From contig CP070686.1 in assembly GCA_020353055.1 (NCBI GenBank), positions 2,120,086 through 2,170,843 of the forward strand: DNA of 50,758 bases. Reading direction: 5' to 3'. Position 1 is the stretch's first letter. The number at the start of each line of letters is the position of its first letter. This document shows, in pieces, positions 35,123 through 43,850 of the stretch. The notes beneath the pieces were generated by a model that was not told where the DNA came from, ran no database searches, and was given only the letters and a program-made list of their open reading frames with translations. Position numbers and translations under genes: made by a program. Source of the DNA: Caldifarciminota bacterium. GTDB taxonomy: Bacteria > Hydrothermota > Tepidihabitantia > SM23-42.

Positions 35123-35150
35123 TTGACATTGCGTTACGGCGTGTTACAAT
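35123..35150 (+). promoter_or_regulatory. Promoter of the VOC gene
   Basis: TTGACA (35123-35128), 16-bp spacer, TACAAT (35145-35150), 5 nt before ATG 35156. Confidence 0.65.
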
Positions 35151-35155
35151 TATCC

Positions 35156-35551
35156 ATGAAAAAGGCAGCAATGAATTTAAAACTGATCTACCCAATAATC
35201 CTCGCAGGAGATTATGAGAAACTGGTAGATTGGTATATCAAGACGTTTGATTTGAGAATCAAATATAAGTTTGAAGGTGAAGAGAACTATACCGTATTAG
35301 AACACTCGGGTCAGGCCGTGGTAGGCATCGCCATTGCACATGAAATGGGTGTAAAACCAACTGCTCCGCGCAATAACACCGCCATAATTCAATTCTCCGT
35401 TTCCGATATCAAGGGGCTGTTCGAAAGAGTCAGAGAAGCAGGTGGTAAAATCCTGTTTGGCCCTTCTACAGATGAAGAAGAGGGATATCTGTACGGCGGA
35501 CTGCTTGATATCGAAGGAAACCAGATCTGGGTCGTTGAAGAGAAAGAATAA
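35156..35551 (+). CDS. VOC superfamily (glyoxalase/bleomycin-resistance type) protein
   Basis: 131 aa, a single VOC module of paired beta-alpha-beta-beta-beta units: YPIILAGDYEKLVDWYIKTF, YTVLEHSGQAVVGIAIA, IQFSVSDIKGLFERVREAGGKIL and GGLLDIEGNQIWVVEE (metal-site Glu). Activity unknown. Two starts are possible: ATG 35156, placed at the predicted transcription start, or ATG 35171 with an AAGG ribosome site. Confidence 0.85.
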   Translation: MKKAAMNLKLIYPIILAGDYEKLVDWYIKTFDLRIKYKFEGEENYTVLEHSGQAVVGIAIAHEMGVKPTAPRNNTAIIQFSVSDIKGLFERVREAGGKILFGPSTDEEEGYLYGGLLDIEGNQIWVVEEKE

Positions 35552-35566
35552 GAATACTCCGTCTGC

Positions 35567-36316
35567 TCAAGACTTTGATTTGACACAAACAAAAGATGGT
35601 GAGTCGAACGTGTTGGCACCCTTGGGGTATTCTGTTACCCTGAACCCTGCCTTGCGTAACAGATCTCTCCAAACATCCACCGTGAAAGTTCCACAAACGT
35701 GGAAGTCATGCTCTATTCTCAATTTACCATTCTCCCGAATCAAGTAGATCATCATTGCCTCGAATGTATCATCAGCCGGATCCGGGTCGTAGTTGTTTTC
35801 AATGAAAGTTACTTCCATGTTGTCTGTTTTAGAAACCGTACTCTCTGTCTTGTTCTGCACGAGGTCTTCTTTGCAGAATTCTGCATAACAGATCATGACA
35901 CCGCCGGGATGCAAATGCTCGAATGCACCCTGGAATGTCCTCAGCAGATCTTCAGCACTTGTAATATAGGCAATACCGTCATTCATGTAAATTGCGTCAA
36001 ACTGGCGCTTTAGATCAAAATACCTCATGTCGGCCAGGTAGAAATTGCATTCCGGATTTAGTCTTTTCGCGTTTTCCAGCATCGCCTTGCTGATATCCAA
36101 ACCATAAGCGTCAAAATGTTTCTTGAAATGGAAGAGATTTTTGCCACCGCCGCACGTTATGTCCAGCAGAGTGTTCACTTCAATTTGGGCATGCCGTTTG
36201 ATGAGATCGACAGCCGTCTCACTTTCTTCTTTGTATTCCTCAACACTTCCCCACAAAGGCCACAGCCACGCAAGATCATTATACAGACGGTGCATACGCT
36301 TGTCCCTATCATTCAC
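35567..36316 (-). CDS. Class I SAM-dependent methyltransferase
   Basis: 249 aa. Motif I LLDITCGGGKNLFHF, motif II YGLDISKAMLENAKRL, motif IV FDAIYMNDGIAY, post-motif HPGGVMICYAEF. Substrate unknown; distant from the methyltransferase at 28120-28872. Start is GTG 36316, 6 nt downstream of TATAAT. Confidence 0.87.
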   Translation of the reverse strand: MNDRDKRMHRLYNDLAWLWPLWGSVEEYKEESETAVDLIKRHAQIEVNTLLDITCGGGKNLFHFKKHFDAYGLDISKAMLENAKRLNPECNFYLADMRYFDLKRQFDAIYMNDGIAYITSAEDLLRTFQGAFEHLHPGGVMICYAEFCKEDLVQNKTESTVSKTDNMEVTFIENNYDPDPADDTFEAMMIYLIRENGKLRIEHDFHVCGTFTVDVWRDLLRKAGFRVTEYPKGANTFDSPSFVCVKSKS

Positions 36317-36322
36317 GAACCC

Positions 36323-36350
36323 ATTATATCCGCTCGCGTTTAAGCGTCAA
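36323..36350 (-). promoter_or_regulatory. Promoter of the methyltransferase gene
   Basis: Minus strand TTGACG (36350-36345), 16-bp spacer, TATAAT (36328-36323), then 6 nt to GTG. Confidence 0.7.
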
Positions 36351-36368
36351 GAAACCCATGACGATGAC

Positions 36369-36393
36369 GGGGACGGAGGTTGACTTTTTGGCA
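36369..36393 (+). repeat. REP-like element, solo copy
   Basis: Begins GGGGACGGAGGTTGAC and continues CTTTTTGGCA. Identical to the element at the 3' end of the transposase gene (40782). Confidence 0.75.
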
Positions 36394-36499
36394 TCAATCG
36401 GTGTTTTGTCAGTACTATCGGTTGATATATCGCCTGACATACCGAGATTGCCAAATGGCTCTGCCCCTCGTAATGACCCTCTGCGCAGGGATGAGATGG

Positions 36500-36527
36500 T
36501 TGACAAGGCTATGACCACAAATACAAT
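36500..36527 (+). promoter_or_regulatory. Promoter of the radical SAM gene
   Basis: TTGACA (36500-36505), 16-bp spacer, TACAAT (36522-36527), with an AAGGA ribosome site before ATG 36546. Confidence 0.7.
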
Positions 36528-36545
36528 GAAAATAAGGAATCCATC

Positions 36546-37448
36546 ATGCTACAAGGCGTACATTTCCTTCTCACCTATATGTGCAACTTTGAATGTGACC
36601 ATTGCTTCGTTTACAGTGGGCCCAGTGCTCCAGGCACATTCACCCTGAATCAAATAAAAGACGTGATTGACGAAATGACCAATATCGACACCGCAGAGTG
36701 GGTGTATTTTGAGGGTGGCGAACCGTTTCTATTTTATCCCATAATGATCGAAGGCGTAAAAATCGCCCGTGACCAGGGATTCAGAGTAGGTATTGTTACG
36801 AACTCATACTTTGCCACGACAAAGGAAGATGCTGAAATCTGGCTAAAACCTCTGGTCGCATTGGGCATATCTATTCTCAGCGTGAGTGACGATCCGCTTC
36901 ACCATGGAGACGAGAAAGAAAGCCCGGCAAAACGCCTAATTGCCGCTGCAAGGAGAGTCGGAATGCCGGCCAGTTCAATTTGCATTGAAAAACCTGTTGC
37001 CGGAGTATCTACAGACAGTACGCAAGAAAAAGGCGAACCTGTAATCGGTGGCGACACAATGCTCCGGGGAAGGGCAGTTGAGAAATTGCTCGAAGGTCTT
37101 CCGAAAAAATCATGGAAAACATTCACCGAGTGCCCTCACGAGGAACTCGTAGTTCCTAAGCGAATACATGTCGACCCTTATGGTAACACCCATATTTGCC
37201 AGGGGTTGAGCATGGGAAACATATGGGAAGTACCTTTGTCAGAGCTGGACAAGAAATATGACGCTAACTTGCACCCTATCTGCGGACCGCTGATCAAAGG
37301 TGGACCTGCTCAATTGGCAAAAACATACGATGTCAAACACGAAGATGCATACGTCGATGCCTGCCACTTCTGCTACCTTGTACGCAAATCCCTCATCGGC
37401 AAATTTCCGCAGTTCCTTGCCCCACGACAAGTCTATGGGTTAGAATAA
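36546..37448 (+). CDS. Radical SAM protein with SPASM-like C-terminus
   Basis: 300 aa. The cluster motif CNFECDHC gives C13, C17, C20. SAM-binding GGEP follows at EGGEPFLF. The C-terminal part has further cysteines (ECPHEE, HICQGLSMGN, PICGPL, CHFCYLVR), suggesting an auxiliary iron-sulfur cluster, as in SPASM or twitch-domain peptide-modifying enzymes. No precursor peptide gene is evident nearby. Substrate unknown. Confidence 0.9.
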   Translation: MLQGVHFLLTYMCNFECDHCFVYSGPSAPGTFTLNQIKDVIDEMTNIDTAEWVYFEGGEPFLFYPIMIEGVKIARDQGFRVGIVTNSYFATTKEDAEIWLKPLVALGISILSVSDDPLHHGDEKESPAKRLIAAARRVGMPASSICIEKPVAGVSTDSTQEKGEPVIGGDTMLRGRAVEKLLEGLPKKSWKTFTECPHEELVVPKRIHVDPYGNTHICQGLSMGNIWEVPLSELDKKYDANLHPICGPLIKGGPAQLAKTYDVKHEDAYVDACHFCYLVRKSLIGKFPQFLAPRQVYGLE

Positions 37449-37591
37449 AAAGTGTGGCGTTAAATCTTCACAATTCACAAAGTCGACGCAGCTGATATTC
37501 CAGGCGGGATTTATTTCTCGATGCGCTGCGCTCATTCGAAGGAAAAACCGTTTCTTCGGAACGCCTCGACACGACTACGGTCGCCGCTTAG

Positions 37592-38248
37592 CTATACTTC
37601 ATCCTTCAATATCGCCTCGCCCTTGGTGAACCACGAAATACCAAAGAACAGAACAGCAAAGGCCTCCAGCCAGTATACAGGATTGAGCGGCTCAAAAACC
37701 GAGGCTACTGAATCGGGCAGAATTATGTAGACAGCGATCAACAGTATACAAATGGCCATCGCATAACCGCATGACTTGTAGACCCTGTTCCTCTGTATCT
37801 TTCTCCTTGAAGGCGGCTTGTCCGGATTCGTCTTAGTAAACAGGAAGAGTGAGAAATAAATAAGCGTCAGAAAGAACAGCGCGGCAAATGCCAGGTGAAT
37901 GTAGCCGATTATGTGATCAGTGTTTGTGGCTCCGACATCGGGTGTGCAGGGAAATAAGGCTACCCCGATCGCGAATATGCAACAGAGATTGCCGGCAAGG
38001 TTATCAGAACGTTCGTAACCTCGGTATGTAAGCAGGAAGAAGCCGATAGCAAACAGAATGCCGACGAACACATCGTGCATACCTGTATGGTAGTAAGCGC
38101 TGACAGAACTCTGAGGACCGGTGTTGAAGACTATCAATGCACCTATCGCCAAGATGAAAGGAAACAAGATCCCCAAGAGCCCAATGATTCTTCTGAGCTC
38201 CAGATAAGAAAAGACCAACGTTGTGTCACTTCCTAATCCTTTATTCAT
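37592..38248 (-). CDS. DUF998-like integral membrane protein
   Basis: 218 aa with about six membrane helices. Segments GPQSSVSAYYHTGMHDVFVGILFA and GYIHLAFAALFF resemble DUF998/frag1-like membrane proteins. GGAGGATATAC precedes ATG 38248. Function unknown. The 143-bp gap on its 3' side holds no evident gene. Confidence 0.8.
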   Translation of the reverse strand: MNKGLGSDTTLVFSYLELRRIIGLLGILFPFILAIGALIVFNTGPQSSVSAYYHTGMHDVFVGILFAIGFFLLTYRGYERSDNLAGNLCCIFAIGVALFPCTPDVGATNTDHIIGYIHLAFAALFFLTLIYFSLFLFTKTNPDKPPSRRKIQRNRVYKSCGYAMAICILLIAVYIILPDSVASVFEPLNPVYWLEAFAVLFFGISWFTKGEAILKDEV

Positions 38249-38475
38249 GTATATCCTCCTTTCAGAAATCCCAGAATTTTTTGAATCTACTATTCAATCA
38301 CAAATGTTACCCAGATAATATCAGCTTTGTTTCAGCATGATTCTCTCGGAATTTTCCTGCGAGGGCAATAACCTTCGTATTGCTTGTATGTATTGATATC
38401 TATGATTCTCATCATTCCTTTTTTTTCTGGATGCCAGTTGACGCCATAGCGCGGAAATTCAAGCATCATTTAGCC

Positions 38476-39078
38476 TCAATCTTTTGATACCGATTTTTCT
38501 ATCCAATCACGAAGACGTCTTCCCATTTTTCGTGCTTCGCCTTTTGCAGCGTTCCATACAAACCACGTAACTAATCCACCAAATAGCCCTCCTATCTCTA
38601 CATAGGATTCGTAGATGAGTAAACGTACTCCCGCTTGCGGAGTATCCCTTATCTCCCAAGACCCTTCTATTCTCTTCATGTCGCCAGAAATTTTCCTCCA
38701 CTTTAATAGCGATCCTGGTGCTTCATACAGACGGTGCAGAACAAAGTGATATTCCTTGAATACGTGGTTCCAAAATTCAACAATTGCACCATTATCGTCT
38801 TGTTCAAGAACCTTGATACTGTCTAATCCTTCGAAGATTTCGGGGTAGTTCTCATAGTCCGTAAGTACCTCCCAAATTAGCTTTCTAGACGCGGCAACCG
38901 TAAACATTGCCCGGACACCTCGCAACCCTTCTTTCGTCTCTACACCCTCCACCATCACCTCACCATCTAGAAGCCTATTCCAATCTACTTCTGCATCTTT
39001 ATACGAAGTGAGGTTGTAGGACGCTGTACATAATCTGGCAGTGACGATCAACATCAGACACACGACGACTTTGCACAT
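38476..39078 (-). CDS. Exported SRPBCC/START-like lipid-binding protein
   Basis: 200 aa from ATG 39078 (GGGAGGA upstream). Signal peptide CKVVVCLMLIVTARLCTAS. The START/polyketide-cyclase fold is indicated by RAMFTVAASRKLIWEVLTDYENYPEIFEGLDSI and GSWEIRDTPQAGVRLLIYESYVEIGG. Probably binds a hydrophobic ligand in the periplasm. A C-terminal hydrophobic stretch (GGLFGGLVTWFVW) may contact membrane. Confidence 0.82.
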   Translation of the reverse strand: MCKVVVCLMLIVTARLCTASYNLTSYKDAEVDWNRLLDGEVMVEGVETKEGLRGVRAMFTVAASRKLIWEVLTDYENYPEIFEGLDSIKVLEQDDNGAIVEFWNHVFKEYHFVLHRLYEAPGSLLKWRKISGDMKRIEGSWEIRDTPQAGVRLLIYESYVEIGGLFGGLVTWFVWNAAKGEARKMGRRLRDWIEKSVSKD

Positions 39079-39179
39079 GGATCCTCCCTTCATGATGCGA
39101 TAGGTAACCACATACCGAAACGTAACTCACTGTATCAAAACAGCCAACTGCACGTGAAAAAGCTCTTCGCAGGGCAATG

Positions 39180-39205
39180 GGGGACGGAGGTTGACTTTTT
39201 GGCAC
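39180..39205 (+). repeat. REP-like element beside the chimeric pseudogene
   Basis: GGGGACGGAGGTTGAC core followed by CTTTTTGGCAC, the same as at 40782. It abuts a relic of a transposase 3' end. Confidence 0.8.
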
Positions 39206-39213
39206 TATTCTTC

Positions 39214-39393
39214 CTAAGTACCGACCTCTCGAACGCCTTTGGCTCTCATACATATTTTCCCCAACGTAGTGCTGCCAATATGTTCAATTGTGATAATTAT
39301 ATCCTTGATCTGTTTTTCAATAGCCTGGCGTAAACCTTTAAATTGCCCGGACCACTCATAATTATAATCAACAATTCTTACAGGTCTTTTCAT
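39214..39393 (-). pseudogene. Chimeric remnant: GrpB-family N-terminus fused to transposase C-terminus
   Basis: A 59-codon frame reading MKRPVRIVDYNYEWSGQFKG and then IEHIGSTT, the conserved start of GrpB/UPF0157 nucleotidyltransferase-like proteins, followed directly by LGKICMRAKGVREVGT, which matches the last residues of the transposase at 40807 (LGKMYKRAKCVREVGI). The GrpB body is missing. Most simply, a REP transposase copy inserted and was later deleted, leaving its tail. Probably nonfunctional. Confidence 0.75.
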
Positions 39394-39560
39394 TACAAGC
39401 GCTTCAATGTGCTTTGCTGCTTATCATTTTGTTAAAAGCAATCAATTTTCGAATACCGCTCCTGAAATAATTCTCCGAAAATTTACCTAAGAATTTACTT
39501 CTCATTTTCATGACGGCATAACAATGTCTGATATCTCCAATACAGAAACATCACGGGGTT

Positions 39561-40688
39561 TTATTTGCTTGCTATCCCCCGCACCTCGGTATCGAGCCAC
39601 TCCTGGGCAAATGAGTATACTTCTTCAGTAAAACCATGTCCAGCTGTGAATTTCTTGAAAATACATTTGATACCTGCTTCTATCATTGCTTTCTCGATTC
39701 TTTCAGAGTACGCTATTTCAAGGACTTCATCTTCAGTACCATGGGCAAGGTACACGTGCATATTGTTTTTCTTGAGACCTTCCAGGATTTCTTCAGTGAG
39801 ATAAAAATCATGAATGTACGGAGCATAGGCAAAAAATGATTCAACCAATTCTGGATGTAATGCAGCGCATGCAATGGAAAAGAATGCACCCTGACTATGT
39901 CCGAGAAGGAAAATCTTATCTCCGGCAATGCGGTACTGTTTTTTTACATCGGCAATGCATGTGAAAATCCAATCCACGGTCAGATTCTCAATGAGTGGGT
40001 AGTATGATTTATCCTCGTCGAAATCATATGGAGGATATCCGCTCCACCCTTCCTGTTGATTCTCAATGAAGACATCAACAAACGGGTACGAATAACGCGG
40101 TGCGATATAGATAATATCTTCACGACCCAGCTGGTCTGCTACTATACCGTGACCTATTTCCGTGGAGCCCCTGCCATGCAGGATTACGCATAATGGATAG
40201 TCCTTTTTGGATTCATCATAATTGGGTGGCACCATTACAATATAGGTACCAAGACTTTTCATCTCATGATAATGTCGCTTGAGGTCCTTTGGCTGCGTTT
40301 CAACCTTTCGATCACCCAGAGTGATTATAAGTCTTTTTATTTTACTATTCCTCATTATTGTAAGCGTCAATTCCTCGCCGACTCCACTTTGGTTTAACCA
40401 TTCCTGAAGACCTTGTTTATCAATCTCCTGACCATTAACTTCAATTAGCGTATCATCAACCTTGAGACCTGCTCGATCAGCAGGACCGCCAGGAAAAATA
40501 TATGTTAAAACAACAACCTCTTTGTCACCGATGGTGGAAACAGAGTAATCAATTCCCCAGAAGCCTTTAACAAAGGGTTCTTCCTTTTCTTCTTGTTCAT
40601 CACAATAAGCACGTGTTGGAATAGCAATTATCTGTATAAGTGTCACTATAATAATGACACACAAATGTCTATTGAAAATCTTCATCAT
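39561..40688 (-). CDS. Exported PDZ-domain alpha/beta hydrolase (esterase/PHB-depolymerase-like)
   Basis: 375 aa. Signal peptide to about 28 (VIIIVTLIQIIAIPTRAYC). PDZ domain about 45-125 (GGPADRAGLKVDDTLIEVNG). Alpha/beta hydrolase from about 145: oxyanion region LHGRGS, nucleophile S265 in GHSQGAF, D320 in HGTEDEV, H351 in AGHGF; full triad. The PDZ-hydrolase combination suggests peptide- or membrane-recruited esterase activity in the periplasm. ATG 40688 or 40685; the latter has better spacing from GGAGGT. Confidence 0.87.
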   Translation of the reverse strand: MMKIFNRHLCVIIIVTLIQIIAIPTRAYCDEQEEKEEPFVKGFWGIDYSVSTIGDKEVVVLTYIFPGGPADRAGLKVDDTLIEVNGQEIDKQGLQEWLNQSGVGEELTLTIMRNSKIKRLIITLGDRKVETQPKDLKRHYHEMKSLGTYIVMVPPNYDESKKDYPLCVILHGRGSTEIGHGIVADQLGREDIIYIAPRYSYPFVDVFIENQQEGWSGYPPYDFDEDKSYYPLIENLTVDWIFTCIADVKKQYRIAGDKIFLLGHSQGAFFSIACAALHPELVESFFAYAPYIHDFYLTEEILEGLKKNNMHVYLAHGTEDEVLEIAYSERIEKAMIEAGIKCIFKKFTAGHGFTEEVYSFAQEWLDTEVRGIASK

Positions 40689-40703
40689 ACCTCCTTTGAT
40701 GAT

Positions 40704-40731
40704 AATATATCTTGGGTGAATTCAGTGTCAA
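40704..40731 (-). promoter_or_regulatory. Promoter of the PDZ-hydrolase gene
   Basis: Minus strand TTGACA (40731-40726), 16-bp spacer, TATATT (40709-40704). Confidence 0.6.
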
Positions 40732-40757
40732 CCCATGAAGAACTACAGTTTCGAGCC

Positions 40758-40785
40758 GATGGCCGATGGGGGATGGCCGATGGGG
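40758..40785 (+). repeat. Two perfect 14-bp tandem units
   Basis: GATGGCCGATGGGG repeated twice, its last G bases running into the REP-like element at 40782. Confidence 0.7.
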
Positions 40786-40807
40786 ACGGAGGTTGACTTT
40801 TTGGCAC
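40782..40807 (+). repeat. REP-like element at the transposase 3' end
   Basis: GGGGACGGAGGTTGAC core followed by CTTTTTGGCAC, ending on the first base of the transposase stop codon. An inverted partner lies at 41741-41765. Confidence 0.8.
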
Positions 40808-41721
40808 TAGTTTTCCTTGATACCGACCTCTCGAACACATTTGGCTCTCTTATACATTTTCCCCAACGATGAATATCTTAATGGCTTAAAAAGCGGTAAT
40901 TTCATAACCTCACGGTATTTCAGACCGGCACGATCTCTCAATAAAACCAAGAGCTTACGCCTCAAGCGCTTAGAGAGATGAGCGCAAGGATCAATTGAAT
41001 CTATGCGTATCCCTTCGGCCTTCTCAAACTCAGCAATAACCGTCTCTGGTGATTCAAACGAATAATCGTCCTTCCTCCTGCGTGATGAATCACCAGCGGT
41101 TTTCCGACGATTAAATTGACGTTCGACGTCATCGACAAAACCCTCATCACCCAGTAGCAACCCAAAACGACTACTGCACAAAGGTAATTCCTGACCCGTC
41201 CACGCGCATAACTTTGAGCGTAAGTCCTCGAGATCATGGAATAGACCTTCAGCATACTTACTATCAAGCCAAACTTCAGAGATACCGCTGAAATAGTAAT
41301 TAATACTCGACCATCTGTAAGCAAACGGGTTCTTCACCAAACGTGCACGCAATGGATTCAGTAAAACGTACAAAAATGCCATACTAAGGTATGCATCATT
41401 TTGTATCAATGACGATCTATAACGATCCTGAAAAACGTATCCCCTACCACCATATTTGTGTCGGTAGTACAAACCATAATTTCCGTTGAGCTGGCGCATA
41501 AAATCAGACAGCCGACCCGAAGTATTCTGCACAATTAAGTGATAGTGATTTCTCATCAGACAGAAAGCAATCACGCGGATCCGCTTAGTAGTTGCACCAT
41601 CAGCCACCAATCTCAAAAAGTATTTCTTATCACCACGCCCGGCAAGAATGGGTTCACCATTCAAGCCGCGATTCATCACATGATGCCAGGCACCCTTGAA
41701 TGTTACCCGTGATCTCCTCAT
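40807..41721 (-). CDS. REP-associated tyrosine transposase (Y1/HUH, RAYT)
   Basis: 304 aa. HUH motif H59-Y-H61 in CLMRNHYHLIVQ, upstream GAWHHVMNRG, then GGRGYVFQDRYRS and NDAYLSMAFLYVLLNPLRARLVKNP with the probable catalytic Tyr111. The C-terminal extension is family-typical for longer RAYTs. Single-strand DNA nickase expected to act on REP hairpins; the gene is bracketed by inverted copies of the REP-like element, and solo copies lie within 5 kb. Apparently intact. Confidence 0.92.
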   Translation of the reverse strand: MRRSRVTFKGAWHHVMNRGLNGEPILAGRGDKKYFLRLVADGATTKRIRVIAFCLMRNHYHLIVQNTSGRLSDFMRQLNGNYGLYYRHKYGGRGYVFQDRYRSSLIQNDAYLSMAFLYVLLNPLRARLVKNPFAYRWSSINYYFSGISEVWLDSKYAEGLFHDLEDLRSKLCAWTGQELPLCSSRFGLLLGDEGFVDDVERQFNRRKTAGDSSRRRKDDYSFESPETVIAEFEKAEGIRIDSIDPCAHLSKRLRRKLLVLLRDRAGLKYREVMKLPLFKPLRYSSLGKMYKRAKCVREVGIKEN

Positions 41722-41740
41722 ACAATCACCATCGCATTAT

Positions 41741-41765
41741 TGTCAAAAAGTCAACCTCCGTCCCC
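41741..41765 (-). repeat. REP-like element at the transposase 5' side, inverted
   Basis: Reverse strand reads GGGGACGGAGGTTGAC then TTTTTGACA; 23 or 24 of 25 positions match the 40782 copy. It sits 19 bp upstream of the transposase start. Confidence 0.78.
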
Positions 41766-41831
41766 GGCCCCCCCGAATACAATCACTGTAATCTATTTGT
41801 TATCTCCGTAATCTAAGCGGTTGTGACCGAG

Positions 41832-43373
41832 TCACAACCGCTGCCAGACGTTCTTGTCCAGACTCCGGTACTGAATCGCTTCGGCGATGTGGTGGATCTT
41901 GATGTTATCTTCACCGTCGAGGTCGGCAATGGTGCGGGCGACTTTTAACACCTTATCATAGGCGCGTGCCGAAAGACCGAAGCGCTCGATCGCGGTCTTG
42001 AGCAAGGACTGCGCCTCGCCGTCGATCACGCAATGTTTTCTGATGTCTTTTGACCCCAGATGCGCGTTGCAGTAGATGTTTTTCTTGCCTTCGTACCGCG
42101 CAAGCTGATCCTCGCGCGCCTTGTTGACGCGGGTACGAATATCCAGTGACGATTCACCAGGGGCAGTCGATTTCAGTTCATCGTATTTCAAGGCCGGCAC
42201 CTCGATGTGGATGTCGATCCGGTCGAGTAACGGCCCGGAAATCTTTGCGTGATAGCGCTGGATCGCGGCCGGTGTGCATCTACATTCATGATAGGGATCG
42301 GTAAAATAACCGCACGGACATGGATTCATTGCCGCGGCGAGCATGAAGCGCGCCGGATAAGTCAGGGTTATCTTTGCGCGGCCGATCGTCACCTGTCCGT
42401 CCTCAATGGGCTGGCGCAAGACTTCCAACACATTCTTGTGGAACTCGGGCATCTCATCGAGGAACAACACGCCGTTGTGCGCGAGTGATACTTCACCCGG
42501 TTTGGGCACGTGGCCGCCGCCGATTATGCCTGCATCAGATATCGTGTGATGGGGTGAGCGGAACGGCCGCGTGCCGAGCAGCGGGTCGCCGGATTGGAGG
42601 ATGCCGGCAACCGAATGGATCTTGGTCGTTTCCAGCGCCTCTTCCAAGGTCATGCGGGGGAGGATCGTGACCATGCGCCGCGCGAGCATGGTCTTACCCG
42701 TACCGGGCGGTCCGATCATAAGGATGTTATGGCCGCCGGCCGCGGCGATCTCCAGAGCGCGCTTAGCATGATGCTGTCCCTTGACCTCGGCAAAATCGAC
42801 CGTGTACTGTGATGCCGCATCGAAGATCTCTTCGCGATCCACAACAGTCGGCTGCACTTCCATCTCGCCGTTCAGAAATGCCACGACTTCGATCAGGTTG
42901 TCAAACCCATAGACACTCATACCATCGACGATCGCTGCTTCACGGGCGTTTACCCTCGGCAGAATGAGACCGTCGAGTTTATTTTGTTTTGTCGCGAGGG
43001 AAAGAGAAATCGCGCCTTTGATCGGGCGAAGCGAACCATCAAGCGATAGTTCACCCAGAATCGTGTAGCGCTTCAAACCCTCGCTCCGTACGCTCTGGCA
43101 TGCACCCAGAATACCGACCGCGATCGGCAGGTCAAAACTGGAACCCTCTTTCTTAATATCGGCCGGCGCAAGATTGACCGTGATCTTCTTACCAGGAAAA
43201 CGGAACCCCGCGTTCTTAATCGCTGCGAAAACCCGGTCTTTTGATTCCTTGACCGCGTTATCGGGAAGTCCGACCGTGGTAAATGCAGGAAGACCTCTTG
43301 ATATATCAACTTCGACATCTACAAGATAACCCTCGATACCAAATGTAGCACATGATAATACTTTTGACAACAT
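41832..43373 (-). CDS. comM: YifB/ComM-type Mg-chelatase-like AAA ATPase
   Basis: 513 aa from ATG 43373 (MLSKVLSCATFGIEGYLVDVE, the usual family start). N-terminal ChlI-like domain (VGLPDNAVKESKDRV, INLAPADIKKEGSSFDLPIA-type segment), AAA module with GPPGTGKT and LFLDEMPEF, then PCPCGY cysteines and a C-terminal helical domain (RAYDKVLKVARTIADLDG). ComM homologues drive branch migration in natural transformation. A promoter lies 7 nt upstream of ATG; an in-frame TTG at 43409 lies in its -35 and is rejected. Confidence 0.93.
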   Translation of the reverse strand: MLSKVLSCATFGIEGYLVDVEVDISRGLPAFTTVGLPDNAVKESKDRVFAAIKNAGFRFPGKKITVNLAPADIKKEGSSFDLPIAVGILGACQSVRSEGLKRYTILGELSLDGSLRPIKGAISLSLATKQNKLDGLILPRVNAREAAIVDGMSVYGFDNLIEVVAFLNGEMEVQPTVVDREEIFDAASQYTVDFAEVKGQHHAKRALEIAAAGGHNILMIGPPGTGKTMLARRMVTILPRMTLEEALETTKIHSVAGILQSGDPLLGTRPFRSPHHTISDAGIIGGGHVPKPGEVSLAHNGVLFLDEMPEFHKNVLEVLRQPIEDGQVTIGRAKITLTYPARFMLAAAMNPCPCGYFTDPYHECRCTPAAIQRYHAKISGPLLDRIDIHIEVPALKYDELKSTAPGESSLDIRTRVNKAREDQLARYEGKKNIYCNAHLGSKDIRKHCVIDGEAQSLLKTAIERFGLSARAYDKVLKVARTIADLDGEDNIKIHHIAEAIQYRSLDKNVWQRL

Positions 43374-43380
43374 GACAATG

Positions 43381-43409
43381 AGTATAGATGCTACACAAAT
43401 GACTGTCAA
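43381..43409 (-). promoter_or_regulatory. comM promoter
   Basis: Minus strand TTGACA (43409-43404), 17-bp spacer, TATACT (43386-43381), 7 nt before ATG. The -35 and spacer are duplicated in the downstream copy at 43591. Confidence 0.65.
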
Positions 43410-43794
43410 TCACAGGACCCACCCACTTCTTCGCAAAAGTGACGGCAATCTCTACCCCTCTACTTTACTGACGATTATCGATATCTTCTTGAACAGAAAG
43501 ATTAATTCTGAGTGTAGTATGTCAACTGCATGGATGTCAGATACACCTGTAATTTTGTCAATAGTCATGACTTGACCCCGGGCCGTTCTAGATGCTACAC
43601 AAATGACTGTCAATCGCCGAACACGCTCACATTTTCGCAAAAGCGACGATAATCTCAACATCAATTTCTAATGATAGACATCAAAAAGAGTTTCTCTAGA
43701 ATACAACATGCCTTCGACCTTGGTATGTTCACGGTGTCACCGCCAAGCAATCGTGTAATTCCATAAATAGTAGATAACTGACCCCGGGCCGTCT
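43387..43794. repeat. Two diverged tandem copies of a 200-bp unit
   Basis: Copy 1 at 43387-43586 and copy 2 at 43591-43794 each start GATGCTACACAAATGACTGT and each end TGACCCCGGGCCGT; internal similarity is patchy (TTCGCAAAAG; GTAATT near the end). This explains most of the 470-bp gap between comM and the transglutaminase gene; no gene seen inside. Confidence 0.75.
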
Positions 43795-43796
43795 CC

Positions 43797-43824
43797 TTGA
43801 CTCGCGTGCGCAACTGGGTATAAT
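43797..43824 (+). promoter_or_regulatory. Promoter of the transglutaminase-ABC operon
   Basis: TTGACT (43797-43802), 16-bp spacer, TATAAT (43819-43824), followed by AAGGAG near 43845. Confidence 0.75.
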
Positions 43825-43850
43825 AGCCAAAGGAACAATCAAAAGGAGCA

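Noticed and set aside
34034-35195. Extended N-terminus of the barrel protein to 35195
   Set aside because: The extra 54 residues would hide the signal peptide and overlap the divergent VOC promoter and start.
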